The position numbers and the translations under genes were made by a program. From Saccharopolyspora hirsuta (GTDB lineage: Bacteria; Actinomycetota; Actinomycetes; Mycobacteriales; Pseudonocardiaceae): 64,000 nt of DNA. Below are positions 8,026 through 16,865 of this stretch, piece by piece. The stretch spans positions 372,001 through 436,000 of the forward strand of contig NZ_VWPH01000003.1 of assembly GCF_008630535.1 (NCBI RefSeq). Direction: 5' to 3'. Within the stretch, counting starts at the first letter, position 1; each line of letters begins with the position of its first letter. The notes beneath the pieces were generated by a model. That model worked only from the letters and a program-made list of their open reading frames with translations. It had not been told where the DNA came from and did not search any database.

Positions 8026-10257
8026 TCAGCTCGGGTTTCGATCACCTTCGGTGGTGGCGATCTGCGCGGTCTCGGGCGGGTCCGCCGAGGGGGTCTCGTC
8101 GGTCTCGCCGGACTGCTCCGCGGCCCGGCGCCGCTGCCTGGCCCGCAGCCGCTTGAAGATCCGCCGCGCGGACATCAGCACCAGCAGCGCGGCGGCGCTC
8201 AGCGTGATGATCAGGATCAGCGGCCCGTAGTTGCCGGACTGGTACGACAGCCGCTTGGTGCTGCCGAACTGGGTGCCGTGCTCGGTGGTCATCGTGACGT
8301 CGAGGGTGAACGTGCCGGCCCGCTGCGCGGTGGTCTGCAGCCAGAACCCCCGCCGCCCGTTCGCCGGGATGGTGGCCACCCCGCCGAAGTCGTCCTGCAC
8401 CTGCACGCCCGGCACCTGCGGGATGCGGAACACCACGGCGACCGTGATCGGCAGCTCGTTGACCACGACCAGCGGGGTCGGGCTGTCCGGCGAGGCGCCG
8501 ACCAGCGGGGTCTGGGACTCCTCGATGCGGACCTTGTCGAGGATCTCCTCGATGGTGCCCCGGCCCAGGTCCACCCAGTGGGCGGCCGCGTTCGGCTTCC
8601 CGCGCCACGCGCTGGACGCGCCGCGCAGCAGGCCGTTGACCAGCGGGGTGGTGATCCGGCCCGGCTCCACGTCGGTGGACGGGTCCCGCCGGGAGGACCG
8701 GTACAGGTCGCCGACCTTGAAGTTCTGCTCGGCGAGCTGCTTCAGCACCGGCTGGGCGACCTCCGCCGCACCGGCTTCCACCGGGTAGTTGAGGTCGGCT
8801 TCGGGCAGCGTCGCCGGGGACGGCTCGGGCAGCGCCCGGGGGCGGATCAGCCCGGCGTCGGTGAGGTGCTGCATGCCGTCGAGCAGGGTGCGGAGGTCGT
8901 CGCCGCGGAGGTTCCAGCGGCGCGGCGGGACCAGCACCGAGGTGGCGTCGCCGACCGAGCCCCGGGTCGCCCGGAAGGTGAGCGCGCCGAGCGCGTTCTG
9001 CGCCGACTCCAGCTGCCCGCCCGGCGGCGAGAGGTCGGTGGTCTTCCGCGGCGTGTCGCGCAGCGGGTCGAGCGCGCTGGTCAGCAGCGGGTCGATCGGC
9101 ACCGCGGTCATGTCCCGGCCGCGGATGCGCACCGGGTCCAGCGAACCGGCCGGGATGTTCAACGCCTGCGGTTCCACCAGCACGGTGCGGGGCAGGTCGC
9201 CGCTGGCCGGATCGGCCAGCGCCCCCTCGACCGGCCACAGCACGCTGCGCGGCTCGACGCCCAGCAGGGACTTGTCCTTGAGCAGGTCGGCGCCGTCCAT
9301 CGCGATGTTGACCAGGTCGGGCAGCCCGGCGCGGGCCAGCGCCGCCACGTCGGCGTCGGCGTAGGGCAGCGCGATCACGCAGCGGCCCGAGGTGGCCTCC
9401 CGCAGCTTGCTCAACCACAGGTTCGCGGCGCCGGTGCCGATCCCCTCGGCCAGCGTGTTGTTCGGCTGCTGCACCTGGTACGGCCCCTGCATCGCGCGGA
9501 CGGTGATCAGCAGGTCCGGGTCGATGGCGAAGCACAGCGCGCTGCCCAGCGGCGAACCCGCGGGCGCGCTGTCGGTCACCGCCTGCAGCAGCTCGTACAG
9601 CCGACCGCCGGGGGCCAGCGAGGTGGACAGCGTGTCGTCGACCAGCACCGGGCGCATGCCGGGCAGCGCCTCGCGCACCAGCCGCGGGTAGTCGACGATC
9701 GGCACCAGCATGCTGACGTCGGTGGGGTGCTGGGGCGGCGGCGCCGGGTTGCCCGGCGTGCTGAGCACCGGCAGCAGGAAGCGGGACTCGGCGATCCGCG
9801 CCCGGCCGCCCACGGCCTGCACGCCGTTGACGTTGACCAGCAGCGGGTAGACGCCGGGCTGGGTGAGCTGCAGCGAGTTCGGGCCGGTCAGCGGGATGCG
9901 CAGCTCGACGGGGATCTGCTGCCCCGGGGCCAGGCCGTCGGCGACCGGGCTGAAGGCCGGTTCGGTGACCGTCGACGTCGCGCTGCGCATGGCGCGCTGC
10001 ACGGCCGGTTCGGAGCTGGTCGGGTCGCCGCGCTGCACGCGCGCCTCGATGTCGTCGATCCGGTTGCCGCTGGTGTTGGTCAACCGCCCGGAGATGACGA
10101 CCTCGCCGGGCCCGCCGTCCGCGACCACCGAAGGTGTGACATTGGTCACGTCAAGTTGGACCGGGTTGTCGCCCTGCGCCGCGGCCCGCGGCGCCTGGGC
10201 CACCGGAAGCCCCGCCAAAACCAGCACCGCGACCACCGCGGCCAGCAGAAACCTCAC
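8026..10257 (-). CDS. DUF6049 family envelope protein (Rv3909 type)
   Basis: A 743-residue secreted, membrane-anchored protein. The N-terminus is a signal peptide ([20 protein letters not shown]), followed by a large extracytoplasmic region of beta-rich domains. One membrane segment near the C-terminus ([16 protein letters not shown]) precedes a basic cytoplasmic tail. The family is conserved in this exact place, between mutT and mviN, across actinobacteria; M. tuberculosis Rv3909 is the counterpart. Its biochemical function is unknown to me, but constant linkage to the lipid II flippase suggests an envelope role. The start overlaps the mutT stop by 4 bases. Confidence 0.9.
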   Translation of the reverse strand: MRFLLAAVVAVLVLAGLPVAQAPRAAAQGDNPVQLDVTNVTPSVVADGGPGEVVISGRLTNTSGNRIDDIEARVQRGDPTSSEPAVQRAMRSATSTVTEPAFSPVADGLAPGQQIPVELRIPLTGPNSLQLTQPGVYPLLVNVNGVQAVGGRARIAESRFLLPVLSTPGNPAPPPQHPTDVSMLVPIVDYPRLVREALPGMRPVLVDDTLSTSLAPGGRLYELLQAVTDSAPAGSPLGSALCFAIDPDLLITVRAMQGPYQVQQPNNTLAEGIGTGAANLWLSKLREATSGRCVIALPYADADVAALARAGLPDLVNIAMDGADLLKDKSLLGVEPRSVLWPVEGALADPASGDLPRTVLVEPQALNIPAGSLDPVRIRGRDMTAVPIDPLLTSALDPLRDTPRKTTDLSPPGGQLESAQNALGALTFRATRGSVGDATSVLVPPRRWNLRGDDLRTLLDGMQHLTDAGLIRPRALPEPSPATLPEADLNYPVEAGAAEVAQPVLKQLAEQNFKVGDLYRSSRRDPSTDVEPGRITTPLVNGLLRGASSAWRGKPNAAAHWVDLGRGTIEEILDKVRIEESQTPLVGASPDSPTPLVVVNELPITVAVVFRIPQVPGVQVQDDFGGVATIPANGRRGFWLQTTAQRAGTFTLDVTMTTEHGTQFGSTKRLSYQSGNYGPLILIITLSAAALLVLMSARRIFKRLRARQRRRAAEQSGETDETPSADPPETAQIATTEGDRNPS

Positions 10258-10811
10258 CCCGGCTCCGTCCCGCTCCCTCGCACCGGACGGGCCCCGAGCC
10301 GATCGCTCGTCCCGCCCGCACCGTCGCCGCGCAGGCTCAGCGCGCGGCGCACCAGCCGACGCTCGTCGGCGTAGGCCAGCACCTCGTCCAGTTCACCAAG
10401 CGGCACCCACGCCACCTCGGTGACCTCCACGTCCTCGTCGGAAAGCTCACCGCCCACCGCATCCAGCAGGAAGTGGTGCACGGTCTTGTGTATGCGCCGG
10501 TTGCCCGCGACGAACCAGTAGTCGATGGTGCCGATCGCGGTCACGACCCGACCGATGATCCCGGTCTCCTCGGCGACCTCGCGCACCGCGGTCTGCTCCG
10601 GGGTCTCACCGGCCTCGATGTGCCCCTTCGGCAGCGACCACAGCAGTCGTCCCTTGCGGTCCAGCCTCCCGATGATCGCAGCGCGCCCCTCGCGGCCGTT
10701 CACCACCAGCCCACCGGCGGACGTCTCGTCGACGGTCCGCAGCCTGCGCCGCCGGCGTCGGTTCCGACGCCCCGGCTGAGCACCGCCGGAGCGGCCGGGC
10801 GACGGGGGCAT
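10254..10811 (-). CDS. NUDIX hydrolase, MutT4-like
   Basis: About 185 residues from the ATG at 10811. A longer reading frame back to 10931 would translate the reverse complement of a dispersed repeat and is rejected. The N-terminus is strongly basic ([11 protein letters not shown]). The NUDIX box is perfect, [20 protein letters not shown], so it should hydrolyse a nucleoside diphosphate linked to another moiety with Mg2+. The M. tuberculosis orthologue in the same position is MutT4 (Rv3908). The gene is divergent from pcnA and overlaps the DUF6049 gene by 4 bases, heading the whole mutT-murJ-sigM block. Confidence 0.93.
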   Translation of the reverse strand: MPPSPGRSGGAQPGRRNRRRRRRLRTVDETSAGGLVVNGREGRAAIIGRLDRKGRLLWSLPKGHIEAGETPEQTAVREVAEETGIIGRVVTAIGTIDYWFVAGNRRIHKTVHHFLLDAVGGELSDEDVEVTEVAWVPLGELDEVLAYADERRLVRRALSLRGDGAGGTSDRLGARPVRGSGTEPG

Positions 10812-10856
10812 GCAGCCGATGGTAGTGCGATCAGGGTCTTCGGGTGGAGCTGGTCG

Positions 10857-11040
10857 GCTTGCGCAGCGGTGCAAGTGGCGGAACCTCAGCTCCCGCCTGG
10901 ACTGCGGATGCCCTGACTTATGTATGCCCAATACACGGCGTCAGGGCCGTCCTCGCCAGGCGAACGCTGAGAACCCGCGGCGGTGCAAGTTGCGAGGGTG
11001 GGTTATGCGCCTGCGGCGCATGCGACGACCTGGTCATCGG
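10857..11040 (+). repeat. Dispersed structured repeat, copy A
   Basis: Lies between divergent mutT and pcnA. Outer stem: CTCAGC and CGCCTGG (10885-10890, 10894-10900) pair with CCAGGCG and GCTGAG (10956-10962, 10966-10971). Inner stem: CCCTGAC (10911-10917) pairs with GTCAGGG (10940-10946) around a loop containing TGTAT..ATACA. An AACCC/GGGTT stem and a terminal ATGCGCC-TGC-GGCGCAT hairpin follow. No TTTCA-type ends are visible on this copy. The element could form part of the pcnA leader RNA. Confidence 0.9.
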
Positions 11041-11300
11041 TGCCGGTCGTGCTTCGCGGTCGCTGTTTACCGCTGGAAGCGGCTTCGCCGCTTGCCTGAC
11101 GGTGGCTGATCTGCGGAGTCGCCTCGCCGCTATTGCTGGCCTTCGGCTGCCGGGTCAGGCGTTGGCTGGTTTGAGAGGTCGTCTCGCTTTCTTGTGGGTT
11201 TGTGGCTTGCTCTCTTGTGGTTTGTGGTTTGTTGTCCGGTTCTGGGTGTGGTTGCGGAGGGGTGCTGGGGCGGGGGTCGCGGTCGATATCCTGGTAAATC
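11041..11300 (+). promoter_or_regulatory. G/T-rich leader of pcnA
   Basis: From about 11140 to 11280 the plus strand is strikingly rich in G and T, with repeated TTTGTGG and few A or C outside the last 20 bases. The hairpin AAGCGGCTTCGCCGCTT occurs at 11077-11093 and matches the terminal hairpin of repeat copies D and F. The pcnA promoter must lie here; I cannot place it with confidence. Confidence 0.4.
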
Positions 11301-12797
11301 GTGTCCTCTCCTTCGCACCACGACTCCGCCACGTCCGCCGAGCTGCAGGCGCGCGAACGCCAAGCGCAGCGCAACGCCGTGGTCGAGCTCGTCCGGGTCG
11401 CGCCCGTCGCGGAGGAGCTGGCCGAGCGGTTCGCCGCCGCCGGGCACCGGCTGTTCCTGGTCGGCGGCAGCGTGCGGGACGCGCTGCTCGGGCGGTTGGG
11501 CACCGACCTGGACTTCACCACCGAGGCGCGGCCGGAGCAGGTCCGCGAGCTGCTGAGCGGGTGGGCCGAGACGATCTGGGACACCGGGATCGAGTTCGGC
11601 ACGCTCGGCGCGTACCGGCACGGGACGACGGTGGAGATCACCACCTTCCGCGCCGACACCTACGACCGGGTGGGCCGCAACCCCGAGGTGGCCTTCGGCG
11701 ACACCATCGAGGGCGACCTGGTGCGCCGCGACTTCACCGTGAACGCGATGGCCATCGAGCTGCCGGGCCGGTCGTTCGTCGACCTGCACGGCGGGATGGC
11801 CGACCTGGCCGCGCGGCGGCTGGACACCCCGGCCGCCCCCGAGGACTCCTTCGCCGACGACCCGCTGCGCATGCTGCGCGCCGCCCGGTTCGTCTCCCAG
11901 CTCGGGTTCACCGCCAGCGACCGGGTGGTCCGGGCGATGACCGACATGGCCGCCGAGATCGTCCGGATCACCCCGGAGCGGGTCCAGGTCGAGCTGTCCA
12001 AGCTGCTGTGCGGCGAGTTCCCGCGGCGCGGCGTCGAGCTGCTGGTGGACACCGGGCTGGCCGACCACGTGCTGCCCGAGGTCCCGGCGATGAAGCTGGA
12101 GATCGACGAGCACCACCAGCACAAGGACGTCTACCGGCACTCGCTGACGGTGCTGGACCAGGCGATCGACCTGGAGCGGGCGGCCGACCCGGACGGCGAG
12201 CCGGACCTGGTGCTGCGGCTGGCCGCGCTGCTGCACGACATCGGCAAGCCGGGCACCCGGCGCTTCGAGTCCGGCGGCGGGGTCAGCTTCCACCACCACG
12301 AGGTGGTCGGCGCGAAGATGGCCCGCAAGCGGCTGCGCGCGCTGCGCTACCCCAAGGACGTGATCAACCAGGTCGCCGACCTGGTGTTCCTGCACCTGCG
12401 GTTCCACGGCTACAGCGACGGCCAGTGGACCGACTCGGCGGTGCGCCGCTACGTCAACGACGCGGGCCCGCTGCTCCCCCGGCTGCACAAGCTGGTGCGC
12501 GCGGACTGCACGACCCGCAACAAGCGCAAGGCGGCGGCGCTGCAGCGCGCGTACGACGACCTGGAGGAGCGCATCGACCGGATCGCGGCCGAGGAGGACC
12601 TGGCGAAGGTCCGGCCCGATCTGGACGGCAACGAGATCATGCGGCTGCTCGGCGTCGACCCCGGACCGGTGGTCGGGAAGGCCTGGAAGCACCTGAAGGA
12701 GCTGCGCCTGGACCGCGGACCGATGTCCCGCGAGGAGGCCGTCGCGGAGCTCTACGCGTGGGCCCGCGAGCAGGGCATCGACGTTCCCAGTTCCTGA
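11301..12797 (+). CDS. pcnA: CCA tRNA nucleotidyltransferase
   Basis: A 498-residue class II nucleotidyltransferase that adds or repairs the 3'-CCA end of tRNAs. The signature LFLVGGSVRDALLG is at residues 51-64 and the metal-binding DLDF at 69-72. The RNA-binding middle part is followed by an HD domain (LLHDIGKP), typical of the actinobacterial form. A GTG start at 11301 gives the family length; the ribosome binding site is weak. The gene is divergent from mutT, as Rv3907c is from Rv3908 in M. tuberculosis. An imperfect inverted repeat follows the stop codon. Confidence 0.95.
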   Translation: MSSPSHHDSATSAELQARERQAQRNAVVELVRVAPVAEELAERFAAAGHRLFLVGGSVRDALLGRLGTDLDFTTEARPEQVRELLSGWAETIWDTGIEFGTLGAYRHGTTVEITTFRADTYDRVGRNPEVAFGDTIEGDLVRRDFTVNAMAIELPGRSFVDLHGGMADLAARRLDTPAAPEDSFADDPLRMLRAARFVSQLGFTASDRVVRAMTDMAAEIVRITPERVQVELSKLLCGEFPRRGVELLVDTGLADHVLPEVPAMKLEIDEHHQHKDVYRHSLTVLDQAIDLERAADPDGEPDLVLRLAALLHDIGKPGTRRFESGGGVSFHHHEVVGAKMARKRLRALRYPKDVINQVADLVFLHLRFHGYSDGQWTDSAVRRYVNDAGPLLPRLHKLVRADCTTRNKRKAAALQRAYDDLEERIDRIAAEEDLAKVRPDLDGNEIMRLLGVDPGPVVGKAWKHLKELRLDRGPMSREEAVAELYAWAREQGIDVPSS

Positions 12798-12831
12798 AAC
12801 CGCAGGTCAGAGGGTTGGTAATAATACTGGG

Positions 12832-12879
12832 CAGTACTTCTCGCTGTTGCGCGTGAGTGTTGAACAGTGAGTGCTACTG
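12832..12879. other. Imperfect inverted repeat after pcnA
   Basis: CAGTACTTCTCGCTGTT (12832-12848) pairs with AACAGTGAGTGCTACTG (12863-12879) with four mismatches. It sits between pcnA and the yqgE gene and may be a terminator or a protein-binding site. There is no T-run. Confidence 0.3.
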
Positions 12880-12949
12880 GATCGAGCGGTTCGCGGGGCG
12901 ATGTTCGGTCCAGGTGGGTCCGTGCTCGGGCAACCAGTGAGATCATGCG

Positions 12950-13525
12950 ATGGTGGGATCAGACGCGGACGTGGAACCGGGGACGCTGCTCGTCGCCGCC
13001 CCACAGCTGCTGGACCGGAACTTCCGGCGAACCGTCGTGTACGTCATTCACCACCGCGCCGAGGGCACCCTCGGCGTCGTGCTGAACCGGCCGAGCGAGG
13101 TCACCGTGGGCGAGGTGCTGCCGAAGTGGGCGCAGCACGCGAGCGAGCCGCAGGCGCTGTTCGTCGGCGGGCCGGTCGAGCAGCGCACCGCGATCTGCCT
13201 GGCCGCCCTGCGCGCCGGTGAGGACACCGGGACGGTCGCGGGCATGGTCGGCGTCCGCGGCCCGGTCGGGCTGGTCGACCTCGACGGCGACCCCGACGAC
13301 CTGGTGCCGAAGGCGCGCGGGCTGCGCTTCTTCGCCGGCTACGCGGGCTGGGAGCCGGGGCAGCTGGCGGGCGAGATCGAGCGCGGCGACTGGATCGTGG
13401 TCCCGGCGCTGCCGGACGACGTGATCGCCGACCCCGGCGCCGAGCTGTGGGGCCGGGTGCTGCGCCGCCAGGGACCGCCGCTGGCGTTCCTCGCCACCCA
13501 CCCCGGCGACGTCCGCCTCAACTGA
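12950..13525 (+). CDS. YqgE/AlgH family protein
   Basis: A 191-residue member of the YqgE/AlgH (DUF179) family, complete from VEPGTLLVAAPQLLDRNF through FVGGPVEQ to FLATHPGDVRLN. The fold is a single cytoplasmic domain without a known catalytic residue set. The family is broadly conserved and its biochemical role is not established. The ATG at 12950 follows GAGATC rather than a strong ribosome binding site. The gene stands between pcnA and a VOC-domain gene on the same strand, with 152 bases upstream, so it may have its own promoter. Confidence 0.92.
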   Translation: MVGSDADVEPGTLLVAAPQLLDRNFRRTVVYVIHHRAEGTLGVVLNRPSEVTVGEVLPKWAQHASEPQALFVGGPVEQRTAICLAALRAGEDTGTVAGMVGVRGPVGLVDLDGDPDDLVPKARGLRFFAGYAGWEPGQLAGEIERGDWIVVPALPDDVIADPGAELWGRVLRRQGPPLAFLATHPGDVRLN

Positions 13526-13566
13526 ACCGCTGGACGGGTGATCGTCGGCGGTTGCAGAATGCCCGC

Positions 13567-13914
13567 ATGGATGTGCGGGGAGTGACGGTGGGGTTCCCGG
13601 TCAGCGACCTGCGTCGCGCGGTGGAGTGGTACCAGCGGGTGTTCGACCTCGGCGGTCCGGACCTCGAACCGGCGGACGGGGTGGTGGAGTTCCAGCTGGG
13701 CTCGATCTGGCTGCAGCTCGGTGAGGAAGCGACCGACCGCTCCGGCGCCGAGGTCGTGACCCGCTTCAGCGTCGCCGACGCCGCCGCGGAGCGGGACCGC
13801 TTGGCCGGGCTCGGGGTCGAGGTCGGCCCGCTCGAGCACGTCCCCGGCGCGGTGGACTACTTCGACTTCCGCGACCCCGACGGCAACCTGCTCAGCTGCT
13901 ACGCCGAGCTGTAG
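13567..13914 (+). CDS. VOC superfamily protein (glyoxalase/bleomycin resistance fold)
   Basis: A 115-residue protein with the two beta-alpha-beta-beta-beta modules of the vicinal oxygen chelate fold: VTVGFPVSDLRRAVEWYQRV begins the first and the second ends YFDFRDPDGNLLSCY. The motif DPDGN is typical of the second module. Such proteins are metal-dependent enzymes or ligand binders; the substrate cannot be predicted. ATG at 13567 is chosen because upstream residues read through the yqgE 3' end. It is convergent with corA, with the DnaA-box cluster between them. Confidence 0.88.
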   Translation: MDVRGVTVGFPVSDLRRAVEWYQRVFDLGGPDLEPADGVVEFQLGSIWLQLGEEATDRSGAEVVTRFSVADAAAERDRLAGLGVEVGPLEHVPGAVDYFDFRDPDGNLLSCYAEL

Positions 13915-13922
13915 CCGCGAGG

Positions 13923-13978
13923 TTGTCCCCAGGTATCCACAGTTGTCCACAACCTTGTGGACAACTCCCTGTGGACAA
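13923..13978. promoter_or_regulatory. Cluster of DnaA boxes
   Basis: Three perfect copies of the high-GC DnaA box TTGTCCACA lie within 36 bases: forward at 13943-13951 and reverse (TGTGGACAA) at 13956-13964 and 13970-13978. Two near matches precede them, TTGTCCCCA at 13923-13931 and GTATCCACA at 13933-13941. The first two perfect boxes form a 10-bp inverted repeat with a 2-base centre. The site is between two convergent genes and is not next to dnaA or dnaN in this window. Confidence 0.8.
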
Positions 13979-13979
13979 C

Positions 13980-14954
13980 TCAGAGCCAGCGGTTGTGGCG
14001 GAGCGCGGCGTAGAGGCAGCCGCAGACGGCGAGGATCACCGCGATCGCCAGCGGGTACCCGAACGCCCAGTGCAGCTCGGGCATGTGCTCGAAGTTCATC
14101 CCGTAGACCCCGCCCACGATGGTGGGCACCAGCGCGATGGCCGCCCAGGCCGAGATCTTGCGCATGTCCTCGTTCTGCCAGAGCCCGGCCCGGGAGAACT
14201 GGGCGTCCAGCGCCGAGGTCAGCAGCTCGTCGCAGGACCGCAGGTCGCGACCGGCCCGGAGCACGTGGTGGGCCACGTCGCGGAAGTGCTGGCCGAGCAG
14301 GCCCGGCTCGCCGTTGTCCGGCTGGACCAGCCGGTGCGCCACCGGCAGCAGCGGCTCCACGGCGTCGCGGGCCGTCAGCACCTCCCGCTTCAGCGCGTAC
14401 AGGTCCTCGGTCACGTCGTCCCGGCCGGGGGCGAACACGCGCTGCTCCAGCCGGGTCAGGTCGGCGCGGAGCTCCGCCGAGGCGGTCAGGTAGGCGTCGA
14501 CGACGGTGTCGGCGAGCAGGTAGGCCGCCGCGCGCGGTCCGGAGTCGAACAGCTCCGGGTGGTCGGCGGCCCGGCGGTGCGCCCCGGCGGTCGGGTCCTC
14601 GGGGCCGTGCACGACGGTGATCAGGACTTTCGAGGTCAGGAACATGATCAGCTCACCGGTGCCGACGGCCGAGGTCGCCTCGGTGTAGCTGAGCACCTTG
14701 AGGATCACGTGGTCGCAGTCCGGGTAGTGCTCGACCCGCGCGTGCTGGTGCGGGTGCGCCGCGTTCGCGACGGCCAGGCGCGGGAGGTCCAGCACGCGGG
14801 CCGCGTCGCGCAGCACGTCCGACCGGGTCGGCGGCACCTCCAGCCACACGAAGCCGTCCTCCGGCGGGTTCCGCAGGGAGTCGAGCACGTCGTCCTCGGC
14901 GATCGCCGACGATCCGCCGGAGTGGAAGCGGGTGCACCTCAGCATGCGGGTCAC
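13980..14954 (-). CDS. corA: CorA-type magnesium/cobalt transporter
   Basis: About 324 residues of the CorA metal ion transporter family. A large N-terminal cytoplasmic domain is followed by two C-terminal membrane segments. The signature GMN is seen in VYGMNFEHMPEL at the end of the first segment, followed by WAFGYPLAIAVILAVCG. The C-terminus is basic (ALRHNRWL), as in the family. A GTG at 14954 (VTRMLRCTRF) or the ATG at 14945 is the likely start; a longer frame to 15056 overlaps the next gene and is low complexity. It imports Mg2+ or a related divalent cation as a pentamer. Confidence 0.93.
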   Translation of the reverse strand: MTRMLRCTRFHSGGSSAIAEDDVLDSLRNPPEDGFVWLEVPPTRSDVLRDAARVLDLPRLAVANAAHPHQHARVEHYPDCDHVILKVLSYTEATSAVGTGELIMFLTSKVLITVVHGPEDPTAGAHRRAADHPELFDSGPRAAAYLLADTVVDAYLTASAELRADLTRLEQRVFAPGRDDVTEDLYALKREVLTARDAVEPLLPVAHRLVQPDNGEPGLLGQHFRDVAHHVLRAGRDLRSCDELLTSALDAQFSRAGLWQNEDMRKISAWAAIALVPTIVGGVYGMNFEHMPELHWAFGYPLAIAVILAVCGCLYAALRHNRWL

Positions 14955-15003
14955 GGTGCCACGCGGGCGGCGGCCCGGTCGGCATTGCCGGGCCGTGTCC
15001 TGC

Positions 15004-15423
15004 TCAGTCGCGCGGGAGGGCGCTGCAGCCGCCGCAGGCGCAGCCGCTGCACCCACCGGCGGCGGGCGCCGGGGCGGGCATCGCCTCGGCCGCGCGGTTG
15101 CCGACCACGCCGCCCGCGGTCATCAGCGCGAACGCGCCGACCAGACCGAGCACCGAGATCATCACCACGGAGAACGTCGAGGCCAGCATCGGCACCGACA
15201 CCCCGGCCAGCACGGCCGCCGCGCCACCGGCCAGCATCGCGGGCGCGGCCGCCCGGTTGGCCAGCTCGAAGGCCTCGTCGCTGCTCATCGCGGCGGGGGT
15301 GCGGACACCGACGTAGCGGTTGCGGGGCAGCTGTCCCCGCAGCCCCCGGAAGCCGAGCAGCAGCAGCGCCGCTCCGCCGAGGACCAAGATCGCGCAGAGG
15401 ATCACCTGAACAGCGAGCACCAC
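15004..15423 (-). CDS. SdpI-like membrane protein with Cys-rich tail
   Basis: A 139-residue membrane protein with three hydrophobic segments. The stretch LPRNRYVGVRTPAAMSSDEA resembles the conserved loop of the SdpI/YhfL immunity family (NxxVGxRTP). It lacks the large N-terminal domain of Bacillus SdpI. The C-terminus ends in GGCSGCACGGCS, an unusual cluster of four cysteines in ten residues that could bind metal or be modified. No SDP toxin gene is visible nearby, so an immunity role is not supported. The gene follows corA's direction, and only 50 bases separate them. Confidence 0.72.
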   Translation of the reverse strand: MVLAVQVILCAILVLGGAALLLLGFRGLRGQLPRNRYVGVRTPAAMSSDEAFELANRAAAPAMLAGGAAAVLAGVSVPMLASTFSVVMISVLGLVGAFALMTAGGVVGNRAAEAMPAPAPAAGGCSGCACGGCSALPRD

Positions 15424-15485
15424 ATCAGACTAGGAGAACACCCGACTTGACCTGCATCACGGTGCGGCAACCGGTGTCCCGGACC

Positions 15486-15505
15486 GCAGTTTCAGTTGAA
15501 ACTGC
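15486..15505. repeat. Solo TTTCA-type palindrome
   Basis: GCAGTTTCA-GT-TGAAACTGC, a 9-bp stem, in the divergent space between the SdpI-like and phytase-like genes. The same sequence ends repeat copies C and E, so this is probably a related minimal element. Confidence 0.8.
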
Positions 15506-15577
15506 AGGAGGACCGGCGGGCCGAGGCGCAACGTGATCGCCACCTGCCGGACACCCTGATCGGGTGTGCTGGCGCGC

Positions 15578-16645
15578 ATGGCGAAGACAACTGTGCTGAG
15601 CGGGCTGCTGGCCACCGCGCTGCTGGTCGCGGCGGCGGCCCCGGCAGCGGCCGGGCCCGACCGGGTCGAGCTGGTCGGCGAGACCGCCCTGCCGCACGCG
15701 ATGCAGTTCGACGGCACCACCGTCGGCGGGCTGTCCGGGCTGGACCACGACCCGCGCACCGGGCAGTGGGTGCTGATCAGCGACGACCGCTCCGACAAGC
15801 AACCGGCCCGGATCTACACCGGCCGCTTCGAGGGCGGCGGTTTCCGGCTGACCGGCACAGCGCCGCTGCTGCGCCCGGACGGCACCACCTACCCGAAGGG
15901 CTCCGTGGACCCGGAGGACGTGCGCTGGGACCCGCGGACCGGCGGGATCTGGTGGACCAGCGAGGGCGAGCGCGCCCAGCAGCTGATCGACCCGGCGATC
16001 CGCCGCGCCAGCGCGGACGGCACCTTCACCGGCGACCTGCCGATCGCGGACAACCTGCGGATGCGGCCGGAGACCGGGCCGAAGCAGAACGAGGTGCTGG
16101 AGGGGCTGACCCTGGCCAACGGCGGTTCCCTGGTGGTCAGCGCGATGGAGGGCCCGCTGATCGAGGACGGCGAGTCGCCGACCGCCGAGCACGGCGCGCT
16201 GTCCCGGATCACCGTGCAGACCCGCAGCGGCCACGTCCTCGGCCAGTACGCCTACCCGCTGGACCCGGTGTTCGCCGAGTCGCCGACCGGCGGCTTCGCC
16301 AACAACGGCGTCACCGCGATCCTGGCCGACCGGGGCGGCCGGTACCTGGTCCTGGAGCGCTCGTTCGTGACCGGCGTCGGCAACTCGGTCCGGCTCTACC
16401 AGGTCGACCTGCGCGGCGCCACGAACGTGCGCGACGTCGACTCGCTGGTCGGCGCGCAGGTCCGCCCGGTCCGCAAGGAGCTGGTGGCCGACCTGGCCGA
16501 CCTGGGCCTGAGCACGGTGGACAACGTCGAGGGCATGAGCTGGGGCCCGCGGCTGCCGGACGGCCGCCGCAGCCTGGTGCTGGTCAGCGACGACAACTTC
16601 TCCCCCGCCCAGACCACCCAGCTGATCACCCTCGCCCTCCGCTGA
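15578..16645 (+). CDS. Secreted esterase-like / phytase-like family protein
   Basis: About 355 residues beginning MAKTTVLSGLLATALLVAAA, a clear Sec signal peptide with cleavage near APAAAG. The mature part matches the phytase-like esterase family (PF13449 type): LSGLDHDPRTGQWVLISDDR at the start of the propeller and DNVEGMSWGPRLPDGRRSLV near the end. These proteins are exported beta-propellers with presumed phosphoesterase activity; the substrate is unknown. The ATG at 15578 is preferred over GTG-type starts upstream because it opens the signal peptide directly. Confidence 0.88.
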   Translation: MAKTTVLSGLLATALLVAAAAPAAAGPDRVELVGETALPHAMQFDGTTVGGLSGLDHDPRTGQWVLISDDRSDKQPARIYTGRFEGGGFRLTGTAPLLRPDGTTYPKGSVDPEDVRWDPRTGGIWWTSEGERAQQLIDPAIRRASADGTFTGDLPIADNLRMRPETGPKQNEVLEGLTLANGGSLVVSAMEGPLIEDGESPTAEHGALSRITVQTRSGHVLGQYAYPLDPVFAESPTGGFANNGVTAILADRGGRYLVLERSFVTGVGNSVRLYQVDLRGATNVRDVDSLVGAQVRPVRKELVADLADLGLSTVDNVEGMSWGPRLPDGRRSLVLVSDDNFSPAQTTQLITLALR

Positions 16646-16691
16646 GCCGCGGTGGGGAAGGTGCTTGGGGACCTCGGCTACCCTGGGTGGC

Positions 16692-16727
16692 ATGTGCGCG
16701 AGGCTGCTCCTTGCGAGGCCGCGTTGA
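16692..16727 (+). CDS. leuS leader peptide MCARLLLARPR
   Basis: An 11-codon reading frame upstream of leuS with three consecutive leucine codons (CTG CTC CTT at 16704-16712). Its stop codon lies inside the 5' arm of a hairpin (GCGTTGACG / CGTCAGCGC, 16721-16729 and 16743-16751). A terminator follows. This is the organisation of a ribosome-mediated transcription attenuator that senses leucyl-tRNA. The start is preceded by GGGTGG only 1 base away, so initiation efficiency is uncertain. Confidence 0.65.
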   Translation: MCARLLLARPR

Positions 16728-16756
16728 CGCTCGGTTAGACGACGTCAGCGCGGCGA

Positions 16757-16788
16757 CCCCTCATGCCCGGCAGGGCCTGGGGGGTTTT
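16757..16788 (+). terminator. Attenuator terminator upstream of leuS
   Basis: A 12-position stem with one mismatch (16757-16768 with 16773-16784, loop GGCA) followed by TTTTCCATTTT. It lies between the Leu leader peptide and leuS and so can abort leuS transcription. GCCGCG at 16718-16723 could pair alternatively with CGCGGC at 16749-16754, which would compete with the first hairpin. Confidence 0.8.
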
Positions 16789-16865
16789 CCATTTTCCGCA
16801 GGCGGCACACTAGGAGCGCACGACTCGCGCGATCGAGGGCGATGGGCAGGGAAGGACATGAACCG

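Noticed and set aside
4361..8230. A 1289-codon open frame on the plus strand opposite murJ and the pseudokinase gene
   Set aside because: Long antisense frames are expected in very GC-rich DNA. Its translation is rich in Arg, His and Gln without domain resemblance, while the minus-strand genes have clear families and ribosome binding sites.
10812..10931. A 40-residue N-terminal extension of the NUDIX protein
   Set aside because: It would translate the reverse complement of repeat copy A; the ATG at 10811 starts the natural basic N-terminus.
16646..16865. A T-box riboswitch upstream of leuS
   Set aside because: No T-box antiterminator sequence (AGGGTGGNACCGCG) is present; the Leu-codon leader peptide explains the terminator better.
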